In this document: positions 6,804 through 13,751 of the stretch, one piece after another | Numbering within the stretch: the first letter of the stretch is position 1 | Layout: each line of letters opens with the position of its first letter | NCBI GenBank assembly: GCA_001803705.1 | Contig: MHDY01000157.1 | Location: 1-17,045, forward strand | Origin: Nitrospirae bacterium GWC2_56_14 | Lineage (GTDB): Bacteria; Nitrospirota; UBA9217 | Length of the DNA: 17,045 nucleotides | Direction of reading: 5' to 3' | The notes under the pieces: model-generated | Told to the model about the DNA's origin: nothing | The model's database searches: none | The model's input: only the letters and a program-made list of their open reading frames with translations | Made by a program: the position numbers and the translations under genes

Positions 6804-8135
6804 CTAATTCTTCTTCTTTGCCAATTCCTTTTTCGCCTTCTTTACCCACTGGACCATTGGGCGGTTTGCCGGGCAAACGTACGTACAGGAGCCGCACTCA
6901 AAACAATCCATTAAATTGAACTCTTTTGCGTCCTGATAATGGCCCTTTTCTATATAGATGCCGAGCAGGGAGGGTTGCAGCATCATGGGACAGGCGTCGA
7001 TGCAACGACCGCAGCGTATGCACGGACCATAAGGCTTTACGACGACTTCATTCTTTGGCAAAACGAGGATGCCCGAGGTGCCCTTGATCACCGGCACCGT
7101 CAGGTCGTGCTGGCTCATGCCCATCATCGGACCGCCGGCGATGACCTTGGCAGCATCTTCGGTGAGGCCGCCTGCTTCCTCGATCAGCTGCAGAAAGGGC
7201 GTGCCGATCCGGGCGAGAAAGTTCTTCGGTTCCTTTACGCCGCGACCCGTCACGGTCACGTAACGTTCGACCAGCGGCCTGCCGTAGCGCACCGCCGTAT
7301 AGATCGCTTCCGCTGTTCCCACATTCTGTACCACGACACCCACATCCATGGGCAATGCTCCCGCGGGAACGGTCCGGTGCGCGATCGCTTTGATCAGCAT
7401 TTTCTCAGCGCCCTGGGGGTACTTGACCTTCACCGGCCAGACCTTGATCTCAGGCGATCCGGCTGCTGCTTTCGTCATGGTCTCGACCGCGTCAGGTTTG
7501 TTCGCCTCGATGCCGATGTATCCTTTTTTAACGCCGAGGATCCTCATCAGTATCTTGAGTCCGTCTACGATCTGCTGAGGCCGTTCGAGCATCAGGCGAT
7601 GGTCGGAAGTGAGATAGGGTTCGCACTCGGCGCCGTTGAGGATCACGACGTCGATGGGTTTTTCCTTGGGAGGACCGAGCTTCACGTGGGTCGGGAACGT
7701 TGCGCCGCCCATGCCGACGATGCCTGCCTCCAGAACGATCTTCTTGAGTTCTTCCGGGGACAAGAGCGCGTAGTCCGCATTCTCCTTGAGCCCCGCCACC
7801 CATTCATCCTTGCCGTCGCTTTCAATGACGACAGCGGGAAGGTCCATGCCGAGCGAATGAGGAAAATTCCCAAGCGCGACCACCTTGCCGGAGATCGAGG
7901 CATGGACAGGCGCAGAGACAAATCCGGTGGTTTCACCGATCTTTTCTCCCTTTTTCACTTCCTGTCCGATCACAACGACTGCTTTGGTTGGCGCTCCGAT
8001 ATGCTGACTGAGGGGTATGACTGCTCTTGCGGGAATTGCGGCGGCAACGGCGGGTTTGTGTGCTGACAACTGTTTGTTGCCTGCGGGATGCACACCCCCG
8101 CTGAAGGTATCATGTGCGTTCATTGTGGCTTCCAT
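6804..8135 (-). CDS. rnfC: Rnf complex NADH-side subunit RnfC
   Basis: Peripheral cytoplasmic subunit that hands electrons to NAD+; 443 residues, the usual length. It opens with the family motif FSGGVHPAGNK and has the nucleotide/FMN-site motif GIVGMGGATFPTHVKL, then NGAECEPYLTSDHRLM. Two C-terminal [4Fe-4S] motifs are intact: CIRCGRCIDACP from about 372 and CFECGSCTYVCP from about 411. First gene of the operon. The ATG at 8135 follows AGGTGA; a second ATG five codons in is a weaker alternative. Transcription should start about 70 bases upstream from the promoter at 8213-8241. It ends in TAG. Confidence 0.96.
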   Translation of the reverse strand: MEATMNAHDTFSGGVHPAGNKQLSAHKPAVAAAIPARAVIPLSQHIGAPTKAVVVIGQEVKKGEKIGETTGFVSAPVHASISGKVVALGNFPHSLGMDLPAVVIESDGKDEWVAGLKENADYALLSPEELKKIVLEAGIVGMGGATFPTHVKLGPPKEKPIDVVILNGAECEPYLTSDHRLMLERPQQIVDGLKILMRILGVKKGYIGIEANKPDAVETMTKAAAGSPEIKVWPVKVKYPQGAEKMLIKAIAHRTVPAGALPMDVGVVVQNVGTAEAIYTAVRYGRPLVERYVTVTGRGVKEPKNFLARIGTPFLQLIEEAGGLTEDAAKVIAGGPMMGMSQHDLTVPVIKGTSGILVLPKNEVVVKPYGPCIRCGRCIDACPMMLQPSLLGIYIEKGHYQDAKEFNLMDCFECGSCTYVCPANRPMVQWVKKAKKELAKKKN

Positions 8136-8212
8136 GCGGTCTCACCTGTCTTAACGTTAGTTATAAAGAACGTTGAAATTTTAGTTTGAGATTTTTTAAA
8201 AAAGCCGAGGAG

Positions 8213-8241
8213 TTTATAACAGAACGATGAAGAAGTGTCAA
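8213..8241 (-). promoter_or_regulatory. Sigma-70 promoter of the rnf operon
   Basis: On the minus strand: TTGACA (8236-8241), a 17-base spacer, then TATAAA (8213-8218). This is near-perfect consensus. The predicted start near 8206 gives a leader of about 70 bases containing two AACGTT palindromes (8153-8158 and 8169-8174). Confidence 0.85.
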
Positions 8242-8355
8242 GCGATTTTTTGCCGGTCAACGAGAGGAACATCGCGGCCTTGTTGCATTTCGAAGCAATC
8301 TCGAATCTTTACGAAAATACCGTTCAAAGAGCAGATCGGATACGATGTTCTAAAC

Positions 8356-8406
8356 AAAAAAAAGGATTGAAATAACAGAGGGACTTCCTCTGGACCTCAA
8401 TCCTTT
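8356..8406 (-). terminator. Intrinsic terminator of the nifU-like gene
   Basis: A minus-strand two-tier hairpin: outer stem AAAGGATTGA with TCAATCC plus the first U residues, inner stem CAGAGG/CCTCTG, followed by a run of about eight U residues. It lies about 20 bases after the stop at 8428. Confidence 0.85.
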
Positions 8407-8427
8407 GGTAAAGCACGATACCGGAAG

Positions 8428-8655
8428 TTACGCAACCTGTACGACTTCCTTCACTTCGGGGATCTGCTGCTTCAGGTGTTTTTCAACGCCCATTTTAAGC
8501 GTCATGGTCGACATGGGACAGGACCCGCAGGCCCCTTTGAGGCGGACCTTCACGACCCCGTTGTCCTCCACGCTCACCAGTTCGATATCGCCGCCATCCC
8601 GCTGGAGTGCCGGCCGCACCTGTTTGAGTGCTTCCTCAACTTTTGCCTTATCCAT
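8428..8655 (-). CDS. NifU-like C-terminal domain Fe-S scaffold/carrier protein
   Basis: Small (75 residues) single-domain protein of the NifU C-terminal family, which carries a labile [4Fe-4S] cluster for delivery to client proteins. Visible features: VEEALKQVRPALQRDGGDIELV at the start and the cluster motif GACGSCPMSTMTLKMGVE with the two cysteines of CxxC. The start at 8655 has AGGAGA seven bases upstream. The open frame continues to 8766, but that 37-residue extension is basic, lacks a ribosome binding site and crosses the likely promoter. Its position next to the Rnf genes, which need many Fe-S clusters, fits a role in their maturation; this is inference. It is monocistronic and divergent from crcB. 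Confidence 0.92.
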   Translation of the reverse strand: MDKAKVEEALKQVRPALQRDGGDIELVSVEDNGVVKVRLKGACGSCPMSTMTLKMGVEKHLKQQIPEVKEVVQVA

Positions 8656-8735
8656 CGAATGTTCTCCTTTTCCGTTCAGGTATGATTCCTGTGCTTGAAA
8701 TATACACCTTTTTACCCTTCTTGAATAGTTTAATC

Positions 8736-8751
8736 TATGATCCTGATCATA
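8736..8751. promoter_or_regulatory. FNR/CRP-family-like palindrome between nifU-like gene and crcB
   Basis: A perfect inverted repeat TATGATC-CT-GATCATA. Its core, TGAT-N4-ATCA, is the core of the FNR-type box TTGAT-N4-ATCAA, with the outer T/A swapped. It lies about 80 bases upstream of the nifU-like start and about 68 bases upstream of the predicted crcB transcription start. It could serve either gene; which one is not shown by sequence. Confidence 0.5.
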
Positions 8752-8776
8752 CAGACGGACCGGCACTGCATTTTCA

Positions 8777-8805
8777 TTGACTCGTGGCAGCGGTTCTGAT
8801 ATTTT
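8777..8805 (+). promoter_or_regulatory. Sigma-70 promoter of crcB
   Basis: TTGACT (8777-8782), a 17-base spacer, then TATTTT (8800-8805). The predicted transcription start near 8812 leaves a leader of about 19 bases before the crcB ATG. This also argues against the upstream TTG at 8777 as a start codon, since it would lie in the -35 box. Confidence 0.6.
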
Positions 8806-8830
8806 TATTCCAGGTCAGTTCAAGGGGATT

Positions 8831-9205
8831 ATGATCAATGCCTTCATCATAGGTTTGGGCGGGTTCTTCGGCGCCATCGCGCGGTACAGCGTAGGACTCT
8901 GGATCGGCCAGCGTTGGGGCCGAAGCTTCCCCCTCGGCACCTTCGTCATCAACGTCAGCGGCAGTTTTGTGATCGGCCTTGCCATGTCGCTCCTGACCGA
9001 ACGGTTCATCGTCAACCCCCAGTGGCGCCTCCTGCTGGTGGTAGGTTTCCTGGGCGCCTATACCACCTTTTCCACCTTTGAATACGAGACCGGCGCACTG
9101 CTCAAGGACGGCGAGTGGATGTTTGCCTCCCTGAACGTGGTTTTGAGCGTGCTCGCCGGATTTATCGCGCTGAAAGCCGGGGAAGTCCTTGCGAAGAGCA
9201 TATAA
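8831..9205 (+). CDS. crcB: CrcB/Fluc-type fluoride channel
   Basis: Small membrane protein of 124 residues with four hydrophobic segments; the Fluc family forms dual-topology dimers that export fluoride. Family motifs: GGFFGAIARY (10-19), GTFVINVSGSFVIG with Asn41, and GFLGAYTTFSTFEYE (72-86) carrying the conserved Phe residues of the fluoride path (F80, F83). The ATG at 8831 follows AAGGGG closely. A TTG 54 bases upstream in the same frame would add 18 residues without homology-like features and coincides with the promoter. It is co-transcribed with the DUF190 gene 13 bases downstream. No fluoride riboswitch was recognised in the short leader. Confidence 0.95.
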   Translation: MINAFIIGLGGFFGAIARYSVGLWIGQRWGRSFPLGTFVINVSGSFVIGLAMSLLTERFIVNPQWRLLLVVGFLGAYTTFSTFEYETGALLKDGEWMFASLNVVLSVLAGFIALKAGEVLAKSI

Positions 9206-9218
9206 TTAAGGAGACACC

Positions 9219-9560
9219 ATGATTAAAAACGGCCCTGCGAAAAAGCTCACGATATACGTTGACGAGAACGAGAAGTTCCATGGAAAACCCGTTTATGAAA
9301 CGATCCTGGACATCCTCGCTCAAAGAAAGATCGCCGGGGCGAGCGTGTTCCGCGGTATTGCGGGCTACGGGAGCCATGGCAAGCTCCATACCGCCAAGAT
9401 GCTCGAGCTCTCCACCACCCTTCCGGTCAAGATCGAGGTCGTGGATTCCGAGGAAATGATCAAGATCATCATGGCAGAACTCGCCTCGGTCGTTGAAAAA
9501 GGGCTGATCGAAGTGAGCGATACCGTGGTCATCAAGTGCGGTGGAGGGGAAAAAAGCTGA
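9219..9560 (+). CDS. DUF190 family (PII-like fold) protein
   Basis: 113 residues matching the DUF190 family: KKLTIYVDENEKFHGKPVYETILDI at the start, then GASVFRGIAGYGSHGKLHT, the strand-rich LPVKIEVVDSEEMI, and a C-terminal strand. The family has a PII-like ferredoxin fold and is commonly found immediately after crcB, where a role in regulating or sensing for the channel is suspected but not established. AAGGAGA lies four bases before the ATG, and the crcB stop is 13 bases upstream, so the pair forms an operon. The short poly-Gly/Glu-Lys-Ser tail is unremarkable. Confidence 0.93.
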   Translation: MIKNGPAKKLTIYVDENEKFHGKPVYETILDILAQRKIAGASVFRGIAGYGSHGKLHTAKMLELSTTLPVKIEVVDSEEMIKIIMAELASVVEKGLIEVSDTVVIKCGGGEKS

Positions 9561-9590
9561 GACTGAAGCGGCTCTCTATTTTTTAAAGGA
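9555..9590 (+). terminator. Possible weak terminator after the DUF190 gene
   Basis: Just after the stop, a short imperfect stem (GAG...CTC with one mismatch extension) is followed by TCTATTTTTTAAA. The U-tract is good but the stem is weak. Confidence 0.35.
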
Positions 9591-9595
9591 CCCGT

Positions 9596-9638
9596 CTTAC
9601 TTTCTTACTTCTTACCTCTAACTTCTAACTTCTTACTC
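9596..9638. repeat. Degenerate heptamer tandem repeat (about six CTWACYT units)
   Basis: Consecutive units CTTACTTT, CTTACTT, CTTACCT, CTAACTT, CTAACTT and CTTACTC fill 43 bases between the convergent DUF190 and pcm genes. The tract is intergenic and not part of any open frame. Confidence 0.75.
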
Positions 9639-9674
9639 TCGCCGTACCCATTCCGCATTCCGAATGGAGACCTG

Positions 9675-9690
9675 TCCCGATTTATCGGGA
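9675..9690. repeat. Perfect short palindrome downstream of pcm
   Basis: TCCCGAT-TT-ATCGGGA, 7-bp arms with a 2-base centre, 15 bases beyond the pcm stop. It is followed at 9691-9700 by AATCCGCAAT, the same core as in the 4461-4531 element. It lacks a U-tract on the minus strand, so I do not call it a terminator. Confidence 0.55.
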
Positions 9691-9704
9691 AATCCGCAAT
9701 CGAA

Positions 9705-10349
9705 TCACTCTTTCCACCCGTGGTTGCCGATGAGCGGTACGAACACGCAGGGGACGCTCTGCTCCGTTATGACCCCGCCTGCGGTCTTGACCATCTTTAT
9801 CAACCGTTGTCCATACCGGTCCCCTACCGGTATCACCATCCTGCCCCCTTCTCTCAGCTGCTCCACCAGTGCATCAGGAACATGCGGCGCGCCTGCGGTC
9901 ACCACGATCGCGTCGAAGGGCGACATCTCCTTCCAGCCATAGGTCCCGTCATAGACCTTGAGCGCCACGCTCCGGTATCCGAGCCGGTCGAGCGTTGCCC
10001 GGGCCTTGTCCGCCAGGACCTTGATCCGCTCCACGGTATAGACTTTTTCGCACAGTTCGGCAAGCACTGCCGCCTGGTAGCCCGAACCGGTGCCGATCTC
10101 AAGCACACGCTCCGTGCCGCTGAGCTTCAACAGTTCCGTCATAAGCGCGACCATGTAAGGCTGCGACATGGTCTGTCCCTCGCCAAGCGGCAGCGCCTGG
10201 TCCACATAGGCATTGCCGCGGATCGCCTCCGGCAGGAATTCATGACGGGGCACGGTGCGCATGGCTTTGAGCACCCGCTCGTCGCTGATGCCGCGACCCA
10301 TGATCTGCTCCTCGACCATGCGTTGACGCTCGCGCTCAAAGGCCATCAT
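9705..10349 (-). CDS. pcm: Protein-L-isoaspartate O-methyltransferase
   Basis: Repairs isoaspartyl damage in proteins by S-adenosylmethionine-dependent methylation. It has 214 residues, normal length. Visible: EFLPE-x-IRG-x-AY-x-D-x-ALPLGEGQTMSQPYMVA (substrate-side motif, about 38-68), the SAM-binding motif VLEIGTGSGYQAAVLAEL (82-99), the acidic motif II VYTVER, a D-G-T-Y-GW-K-E-x-x-PFDAI segment, and the C-terminal CVFVPLIGNHGW signature. Its ATG overlaps the surE TGA by four bases, so the two are translationally coupled; this surE-pcm arrangement is widespread. Two adjacent ATGs (10349 and 10346) are possible starts; the first is chosen for the overlap. Confidence 0.96.
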   Translation of the reverse strand: MMAFERERQRMVEEQIMGRGISDERVLKAMRTVPRHEFLPEAIRGNAYVDQALPLGEGQTMSQPYMVALMTELLKLSGTERVLEIGTGSGYQAAVLAELCEKVYTVERIKVLADKARATLDRLGYRSVALKVYDGTYGWKEMSPFDAIVVTAGAPHVPDALVEQLREGGRMVIPVGDRYGQRLIKMVKTAGGVITEQSVPCVFVPLIGNHGWKE

Positions 10350-11134
10350 GCATCACTCCCGCCCGGCCCGCTCTGCCCGTAGGACATCCGCTCCAGGGGA
10401 CGGAGCCGGTCGAAAACAGCGTAATCGGTCAGGTCGAGATGGAGCGGCGTTATGGAAACGAGGTTTCCGTCGACTGCGGCGAAATCAGTGCCCTCTTCAC
10501 GCTGCCAATCAGGCTCGCCACCGCCGATCCAATAATACTTTTTTCCCCGGGGATCGACACGCTCCACGGTCATCTGGTGGTAGATGCGCTTGCCGAGACG
10601 GGTGATCGCCGTGCCTTTGATCTCGGACAGCGGGAGGTTCGGGACGTTGACATTGAGCAGCGTTCCCTCAGCAAGTCCCTGGCTGAAGATCATCGCCGCA
10701 ATGGTCAGCGCCACGTCCGCTGCATCGGCAAAACGATAGTTCTCCCGAGCCGCCAGCGAGATCGCAAATGACGGAACGCCGAGCAAACGCGCCTCGATCG
10801 CGCCCGCCACCGTGCCCGAATAGGTAACATCGTCACCCAGGTTCGGGCCCTTGTTGATCCCCGAGACGACCAGGCGCGGCACTTCCTTCAGCAGTCCCTT
10901 GACCGCAATGTTCACACAATCGGTCGGGGTGCCGTTGACGCTGTAAACAGAATCCCGTATCTCTTCGATCAGGAGCGGCCGGTGGAGGGTCATGGAGTGG
11001 CCGGCTGCGCTCCGCTCCCGGTCCGGCGCGACGATCACGACGGAATCGAGCTCTTTCAGCCGCTTGGCGAGAAGCTGTATTCCGGGCGAGAGCACCCCAT
11101 CGTCATTGGTCACCAGTATCATAGGTTGTCGCAT
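10346..11134 (-). CDS. surE: 5'/3'-nucleotidase SurE
   Basis: Metal-dependent nucleotide phosphatase of stationary-phase and stress physiology. It has 262 residues. Metal-binding and active-site motifs are present: ILVTNDDG (D11, D12), PDRERSAAGHSMT (S42) and the hallmark SGINKGPNLGDDVTYSGTVAGA with N94. NGTPTDCV and the conserved D-x-x-A-V-x-x-x-x-V-S-I-TPL C-terminal strand also fit. The listed start has no clear Shine-Dalgarno; the internal ATG four codons later (11122) is equally compatible with the family. It is driven by a consensus promoter at 11167-11196 and forms an operon with pcm. Confidence 0.96.
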   Translation of the reverse strand: MRQPMILVTNDDGVLSPGIQLLAKRLKELDSVVIVAPDRERSAAGHSMTLHRPLLIEEIRDSVYSVNGTPTDCVNIAVKGLLKEVPRLVVSGINKGPNLGDDVTYSGTVAGAIEARLLGVPSFAISLAARENYRFADAADVALTIAAMIFSQGLAEGTLLNVNVPNLPLSEIKGTAITRLGKRIYHQMTVERVDPRGKKYYWIGGGEPDWQREEGTDFAAVDGNLVSITPLHLDLTDYAVFDRLRPLERMSYGQSGPGGSDA

Positions 11135-11166
11135 TTCTGTGCAGCAGGATTTTGATCACGGAAAAG

Positions 11167-11196
11167 TTTATACCATACTGAATGCGACCGTGTCAA
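11167..11196 (-). promoter_or_regulatory. Sigma-70 promoter of surE-pcm
   Basis: On the minus strand: TTGACA (11191-11196), an 18-base spacer, then TATAAA (11167-11172). The predicted start is near 11160, about 26 bases before the surE ATG, which makes the leader short. Confidence 0.75.
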
Positions 11197-11299
11197 ACAG
11201 GGTTTCCCGCAGCCGGGCACGGCAGCAGGGAATTTGCGCGGGATGTACATCGGGGAGGACCGTTGAAGCAGGAACATGCGCCAACCAACAGGAACGACC

Positions 11300-12046
11300 T
11301 CAATGACAGTATATCTGCTCCAGAAGCTTGCGGTCTTCAATGGCCTTGGCGGAAAGCCAGGGCAAATATTCGAGCGTAACAACGCCGTCCCAGCCCAGCT
11401 CATGCAGCCGGTCGAGAAGGTCCATGCAAAAAGGATCGTTATCGATGGGCCGGAACTGACGGCCGGCGGTACGCCCGCCTCCGGGTGTCACTGCGGAAAG
11501 ATGGATATTGACGAGATGGGTCCGGTAGCTTTCAATGATCCAGGTGACCTCGGTCTTCGGGATATAGGAGGTATCCAGGACCATGGGCAGGCGGTGCTCC
11601 ATGATCTCATCGGGCGTCAGGACCCGCTCTTTGTCCCAGAGGGTCTCAACGGCGATCATGACCCCGGTCCGGTCCTGCAGATATTTTATGTTCAAAAGCG
11701 CCGAGGATTGTTCATCCTTCCGCGTTCCTTCGGGACGTTCTTCAGGATGAAACACCAGCATGTCGGCGCCCAGGTCCTCGGCGAATTGTATGATCTTTCC
11801 GGCCCAGTTCCGGAATGATCCATGCCCCAGCTCTCCGTGCGGTGCGTGCACCGAGCGGACCGGGATGTCAAACTCGCGTATCTGCCCCGCCACATCGGCA
11901 AGCCGGTGCTGGTCGCGCAATAACGTGTCGAGCGATGGAGGCAAGGCAAGTTCTATGGGAATGCCGCGAACCTGTTCGAGCTGCTTGCGGCTGTTCGCAA
12001 AATCTATTCCCCTGCGAATGCAGAAACGCATAGGTGCCTGTTGCAT
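11300..12046 (-). CDS. Sugar phosphate isomerase/epimerase-like TIM-barrel protein
   Basis: 248 residues resembling the xylose isomerase-like TIM barrel family (also called AP endonuclease 2 family). Barrel-strand motifs include IPIELALPPS, IPVRSVHAPHGELGHGS, ADMLVFHPEE, MIAVETLWDK, LPMVLDTSYI, LVNIHLSAVTPGGGR and GVVTLEYLP, in the expected order with His/Glu/Asp ligands at strand ends. The family covers sugar isomerases, epimerases and lyases; the substrate cannot be told from sequence. The start is uncertain: the first ATG lacks a good ribosome binding site, and the internal ATG at codon 6 (12031) is an alternative. It is probably transcribed from an extended -10 promoter near 12100. No functional link to surE-pcm is evident. 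Confidence 0.8.
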   Translation of the reverse strand: MQQAPMRFCIRRGIDFANSRKQLEQVRGIPIELALPPSLDTLLRDQHRLADVAGQIREFDIPVRSVHAPHGELGHGSFRNWAGKIIQFAEDLGADMLVFHPEERPEGTRKDEQSSALLNIKYLQDRTGVMIAVETLWDKERVLTPDEIMEHRLPMVLDTSYIPKTEVTWIIESYRTHLVNIHLSAVTPGGGRTAGRQFRPIDNDPFCMDLLDRLHELGWDGVVTLEYLPWLSAKAIEDRKLLEQIYCH

Positions 12047-12099
12047 AGTCGGCTGCGGAAACGTCCTTTCATGGCCTGCGGTCCACTACGAGTGTCGAG

Positions 12100-12108
12100 A
12101 GTATAGCA
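12100..12108 (-). promoter_or_regulatory. Extended -10 promoter element upstream of the TIM-barrel gene
   Basis: On the minus strand TGC-TATACT (12100-12108) matches the extended -10 TGn-TATAAT form, about 55 bases before the start codon. No convincing -35 is present. The surrounding 12 bases (12098-12109) are identical to 13741-13752. Confidence 0.45.
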
Positions 12109-12109
12109 C

Positions 12110-12349
12110 GAAAATAATTGCATGGGTATGAAAAAAAGGGATGGCCGCAGAGCCTCCCCAGAAATTAAAGGTCTGAGATGGTCCTTTGATTCAGCTAAGG
12201 TTGATAGACACGTAAAAAGTCTCCAGTGCTGTCATTGCGAGGAGCGGAGCGACGCGGCAATCTCGATTTATCAGGCAGATACGAACTACGAGATTGCTTC
12301 GCTACGCTCGCAAAGACGGCTTTTTCGACTTATTACGAATGCATCAAGG
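12110..12349. other. Intergenic region holding a palindromic repeat
   Basis: About 240 bases between the convention-free ends of two minus-strand genes. The main content is the repeat at 12231-12319. An open frame across it on the plus strand (12122-12382) contains the peptide HCEERSDAAI, a well-known artefact of translating this repeat class, so no gene is called. Confidence 0.65.
12231..12319. repeat. Palindromic intergenic repeat, ERSDAAI-type
   Basis: The left arm GTCATTGCGAGGAGCG...GGCAATCTCG (12231-12264) is mirrored by CGAGATTGCTTCGCTACGCTCGC (12289-12311) and AAAGACGG. TGCGAG pairs with CTCGCA and GCAATCTCG with CGAGATTGC. The two arms are about 25 bases apart, and A/T-rich flanks (AAAAAGTC at 12214-12221; GGCTTTTTCGACTT near 12319-12332) partly mirror each other. 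Repeats of this kind (TCATTGCGAGGAGC...GAAGCAATC) are dispersed in many bacterial genomes. Whether it is a mobilised miniature element here cannot be judged from one copy. Confidence 0.75.
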
Positions 12350-13669
12350 CTACTTACTTTCTTTCGATTCATAGGTAATTAAGGAAAAGGGCGGTTTTGA
12401 ATCGATGAAGAGATCATTTATCAAATAATTTGTTACGGAGAATAAAGTATGCCTGTCCGCTATGGGACCTATTGAGATAGTGCGAAAATAACCCTCGATT
12501 TGCCAAGGGCTTTCTGCCCGCTGCGCATATTGAGAAAAGGCCAGCCCGTTTGTGTTCAGCCATGCACGCAATGCTGTTTCGTGCGCTTTGCGAAGGCTAA
12601 AGCGCGTCGGTATATTCGGCTCCTCCCCGTCAGCGTCACAAGGGGTATAGTTGATTCCTGGAGACCTGCTGTCGATAGATTTTTGTATTATGGGAACCTC
12701 CACAAAATATTTCTGCATAAAAAAAGTAACATTAACCTGCCATGACGAATCCGACGAACGAACAAATCCTCTCAACCCGTTGGAGGGCTGGCTTGTTACG
12801 CCAGCCCAGGAATGAAGTCTCTCCAGGAGTCCCTCCCGGGTAGGAAACTCCTCCTGATGCTTCGTGGAAACCAGTCCTGATTTCTGCTCTTGCCGTCGCT
12901 TGTTTTCCGCTTCGGCCTCTATGTCCGGGGGTTCTTTCAAAGAAATGCGCGAAAAAACCTCGGTCGTTCCATCGGGCTTCTGATAGGTTATTGTTCTTGA
13001 ATCGGGGTCATAGGCCAGCCGCATTTCCTCTATTTTCCCGCCGCCCGCAATTTTCAGCAGGATTCCCGAGTCCGTGCGGGACCACCGGAGGAGCGTAGAC
13101 ATGACAGCCGTGCCGAACACGCCGCGGCCGTCTCGGCGGAGATGAAAGCTGAGCGTGCGGAACTCAGCACGTCCGTTGCTCCAGCTGCCAATTAAACCAC
13201 TCAACGGGTCACGAGCATCAGCGGGGTCCTGCTTCAGTTGAACCAAATGAAGAAATTTCAAGCTGGTATCAGCGGTATTCCTGCAGTCAATAGGCCACCC
13301 GGATGCGCTGTAACAAAGCTGCAAAGAAACCCTCCGGCGGTCGGCGATGACGTAGAGAGGCTTTGCTTCCGGACAGCTGATAACAATGCGATCCGGCTTC
13401 TTGGAATCTGGTGTTGCAAATATACAGGTTCTCTGATTGGGAACCGCGTAAGCATCGGTGACGGGAGAATCTATGAACAGCTTGCCGTTAATGAATCTGT
13501 ACCGCAGGTATTTCGTGGGTTCCTCGGATATCTTTGCGACATCATCTTTCGCTGAAATCAAAACCCATTCGCCATCGACGATTTTGTTGACTCCATCGCC
13601 GGCCAAAACAACGGCGTACGGTGACAGCAACCCACATGCAATGATGAAGCAATATATCTTCTTGATCAC
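12350..13669 (-). CDS. Predicted secreted protein of unknown function with a repeated beta-rich domain
   Basis: 439 residues; I do not recognise the family. A signal peptide is clear: MIKK, a hydrophobic core to about 20, and a VLA/G cleavage site near 23. Residues about 31-147 (DGEWVLISAKDD... with four cysteines at 82, 99, 119 and 129) look like a beta-rich domain of the kind that starts G-x-W-x-L. Residues about 158-242 form a second domain: G-SW-S, F-x-L-x-x-DG-x-GV, a central W, YD, and TEVFSRI. This second domain resembles the N-terminal domains of the neighbouring ankyrin gene. A polar charged linker (250-280) leads to a C-terminal region without recognised motifs. The start is a GTG with GGAG five to six bases upstream. 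It ends in TAG. Export to the periplasm or outside is likely. Confidence 0.8.
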   Translation of the reverse strand: MIKKIYCFIIACGLLSPYAVVLAGDGVNKIVDGEWVLISAKDDVAKISEEPTKYLRYRFINGKLFIDSPVTDAYAVPNQRTCIFATPDSKKPDRIVISCPEAKPLYVIADRRRVSLQLCYSASGWPIDCRNTADTSLKFLHLVQLKQDPADARDPLSGLIGSWSNGRAEFRTLSFHLRRDGRGVFGTAVMSTLLRWSRTDSGILLKIAGGGKIEEMRLAYDPDSRTITYQKPDGTTEVFSRISLKEPPDIEAEAENKRRQEQKSGLVSTKHQEEFPTREGLLERLHSWAGVTSQPSNGLRGFVRSSDSSWQVNVTFFMQKYFVEVPIIQKSIDSRSPGINYTPCDADGEEPNIPTRFSLRKAHETALRAWLNTNGLAFSQYAQRAESPWQIEGYFRTISIGPIADRHTLFSVTNYLINDLFIDSKPPFSLITYESKESK

Positions 13670-13742
13670 GATAGCTCCAATTCAAACAGAACAATTAATC
13701 TCTGGATAGAATATTTTTAAGTCCTGCCCCAGGAAGTTCCAG

Positions 13743-13751
13743 AGTATAGCA
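13743..13751 (-). promoter_or_regulatory. Extended -10 promoter element upstream of the secreted protein gene
   Basis: On the minus strand TGC-TATACT (13743-13751), about 75 bases before the GTG start, in a 12-base block identical to that at 12098-12109. The -35 region is poor. Confidence 0.45.

Noticed and set aside
6939..8066. Long plus-strand open frame opposite rnfC
   Set aside because: His/Arg/Asp-rich shadow of rnfC without any recognisable motif.
8656..8766. 37-residue N-terminal extension of the nifU-like gene
   Set aside because: It overlaps the probable promoter and palindrome, lacks a ribosome binding site and is unlike the family; AGGAGA precedes 8655.
8777..8830. TTG start at 8777 for crcB
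   Set aside because: The extra 18 residues have no channel-like sequence, the ATG at 8831 follows AAGGGG, and the TTG coincides with the predicted -35 box.
8650..8830. Fluoride riboswitch upstream of crcB
   Set aside because: I could not find the conserved GGNGAUGG-like core or its pairing partner, and the predicted leader is too short.
12122..12382. Plus-strand open frame containing HCEERSDAAI
   Set aside because: The peptide is the translation of a dispersed palindromic repeat, a known annotation artefact.
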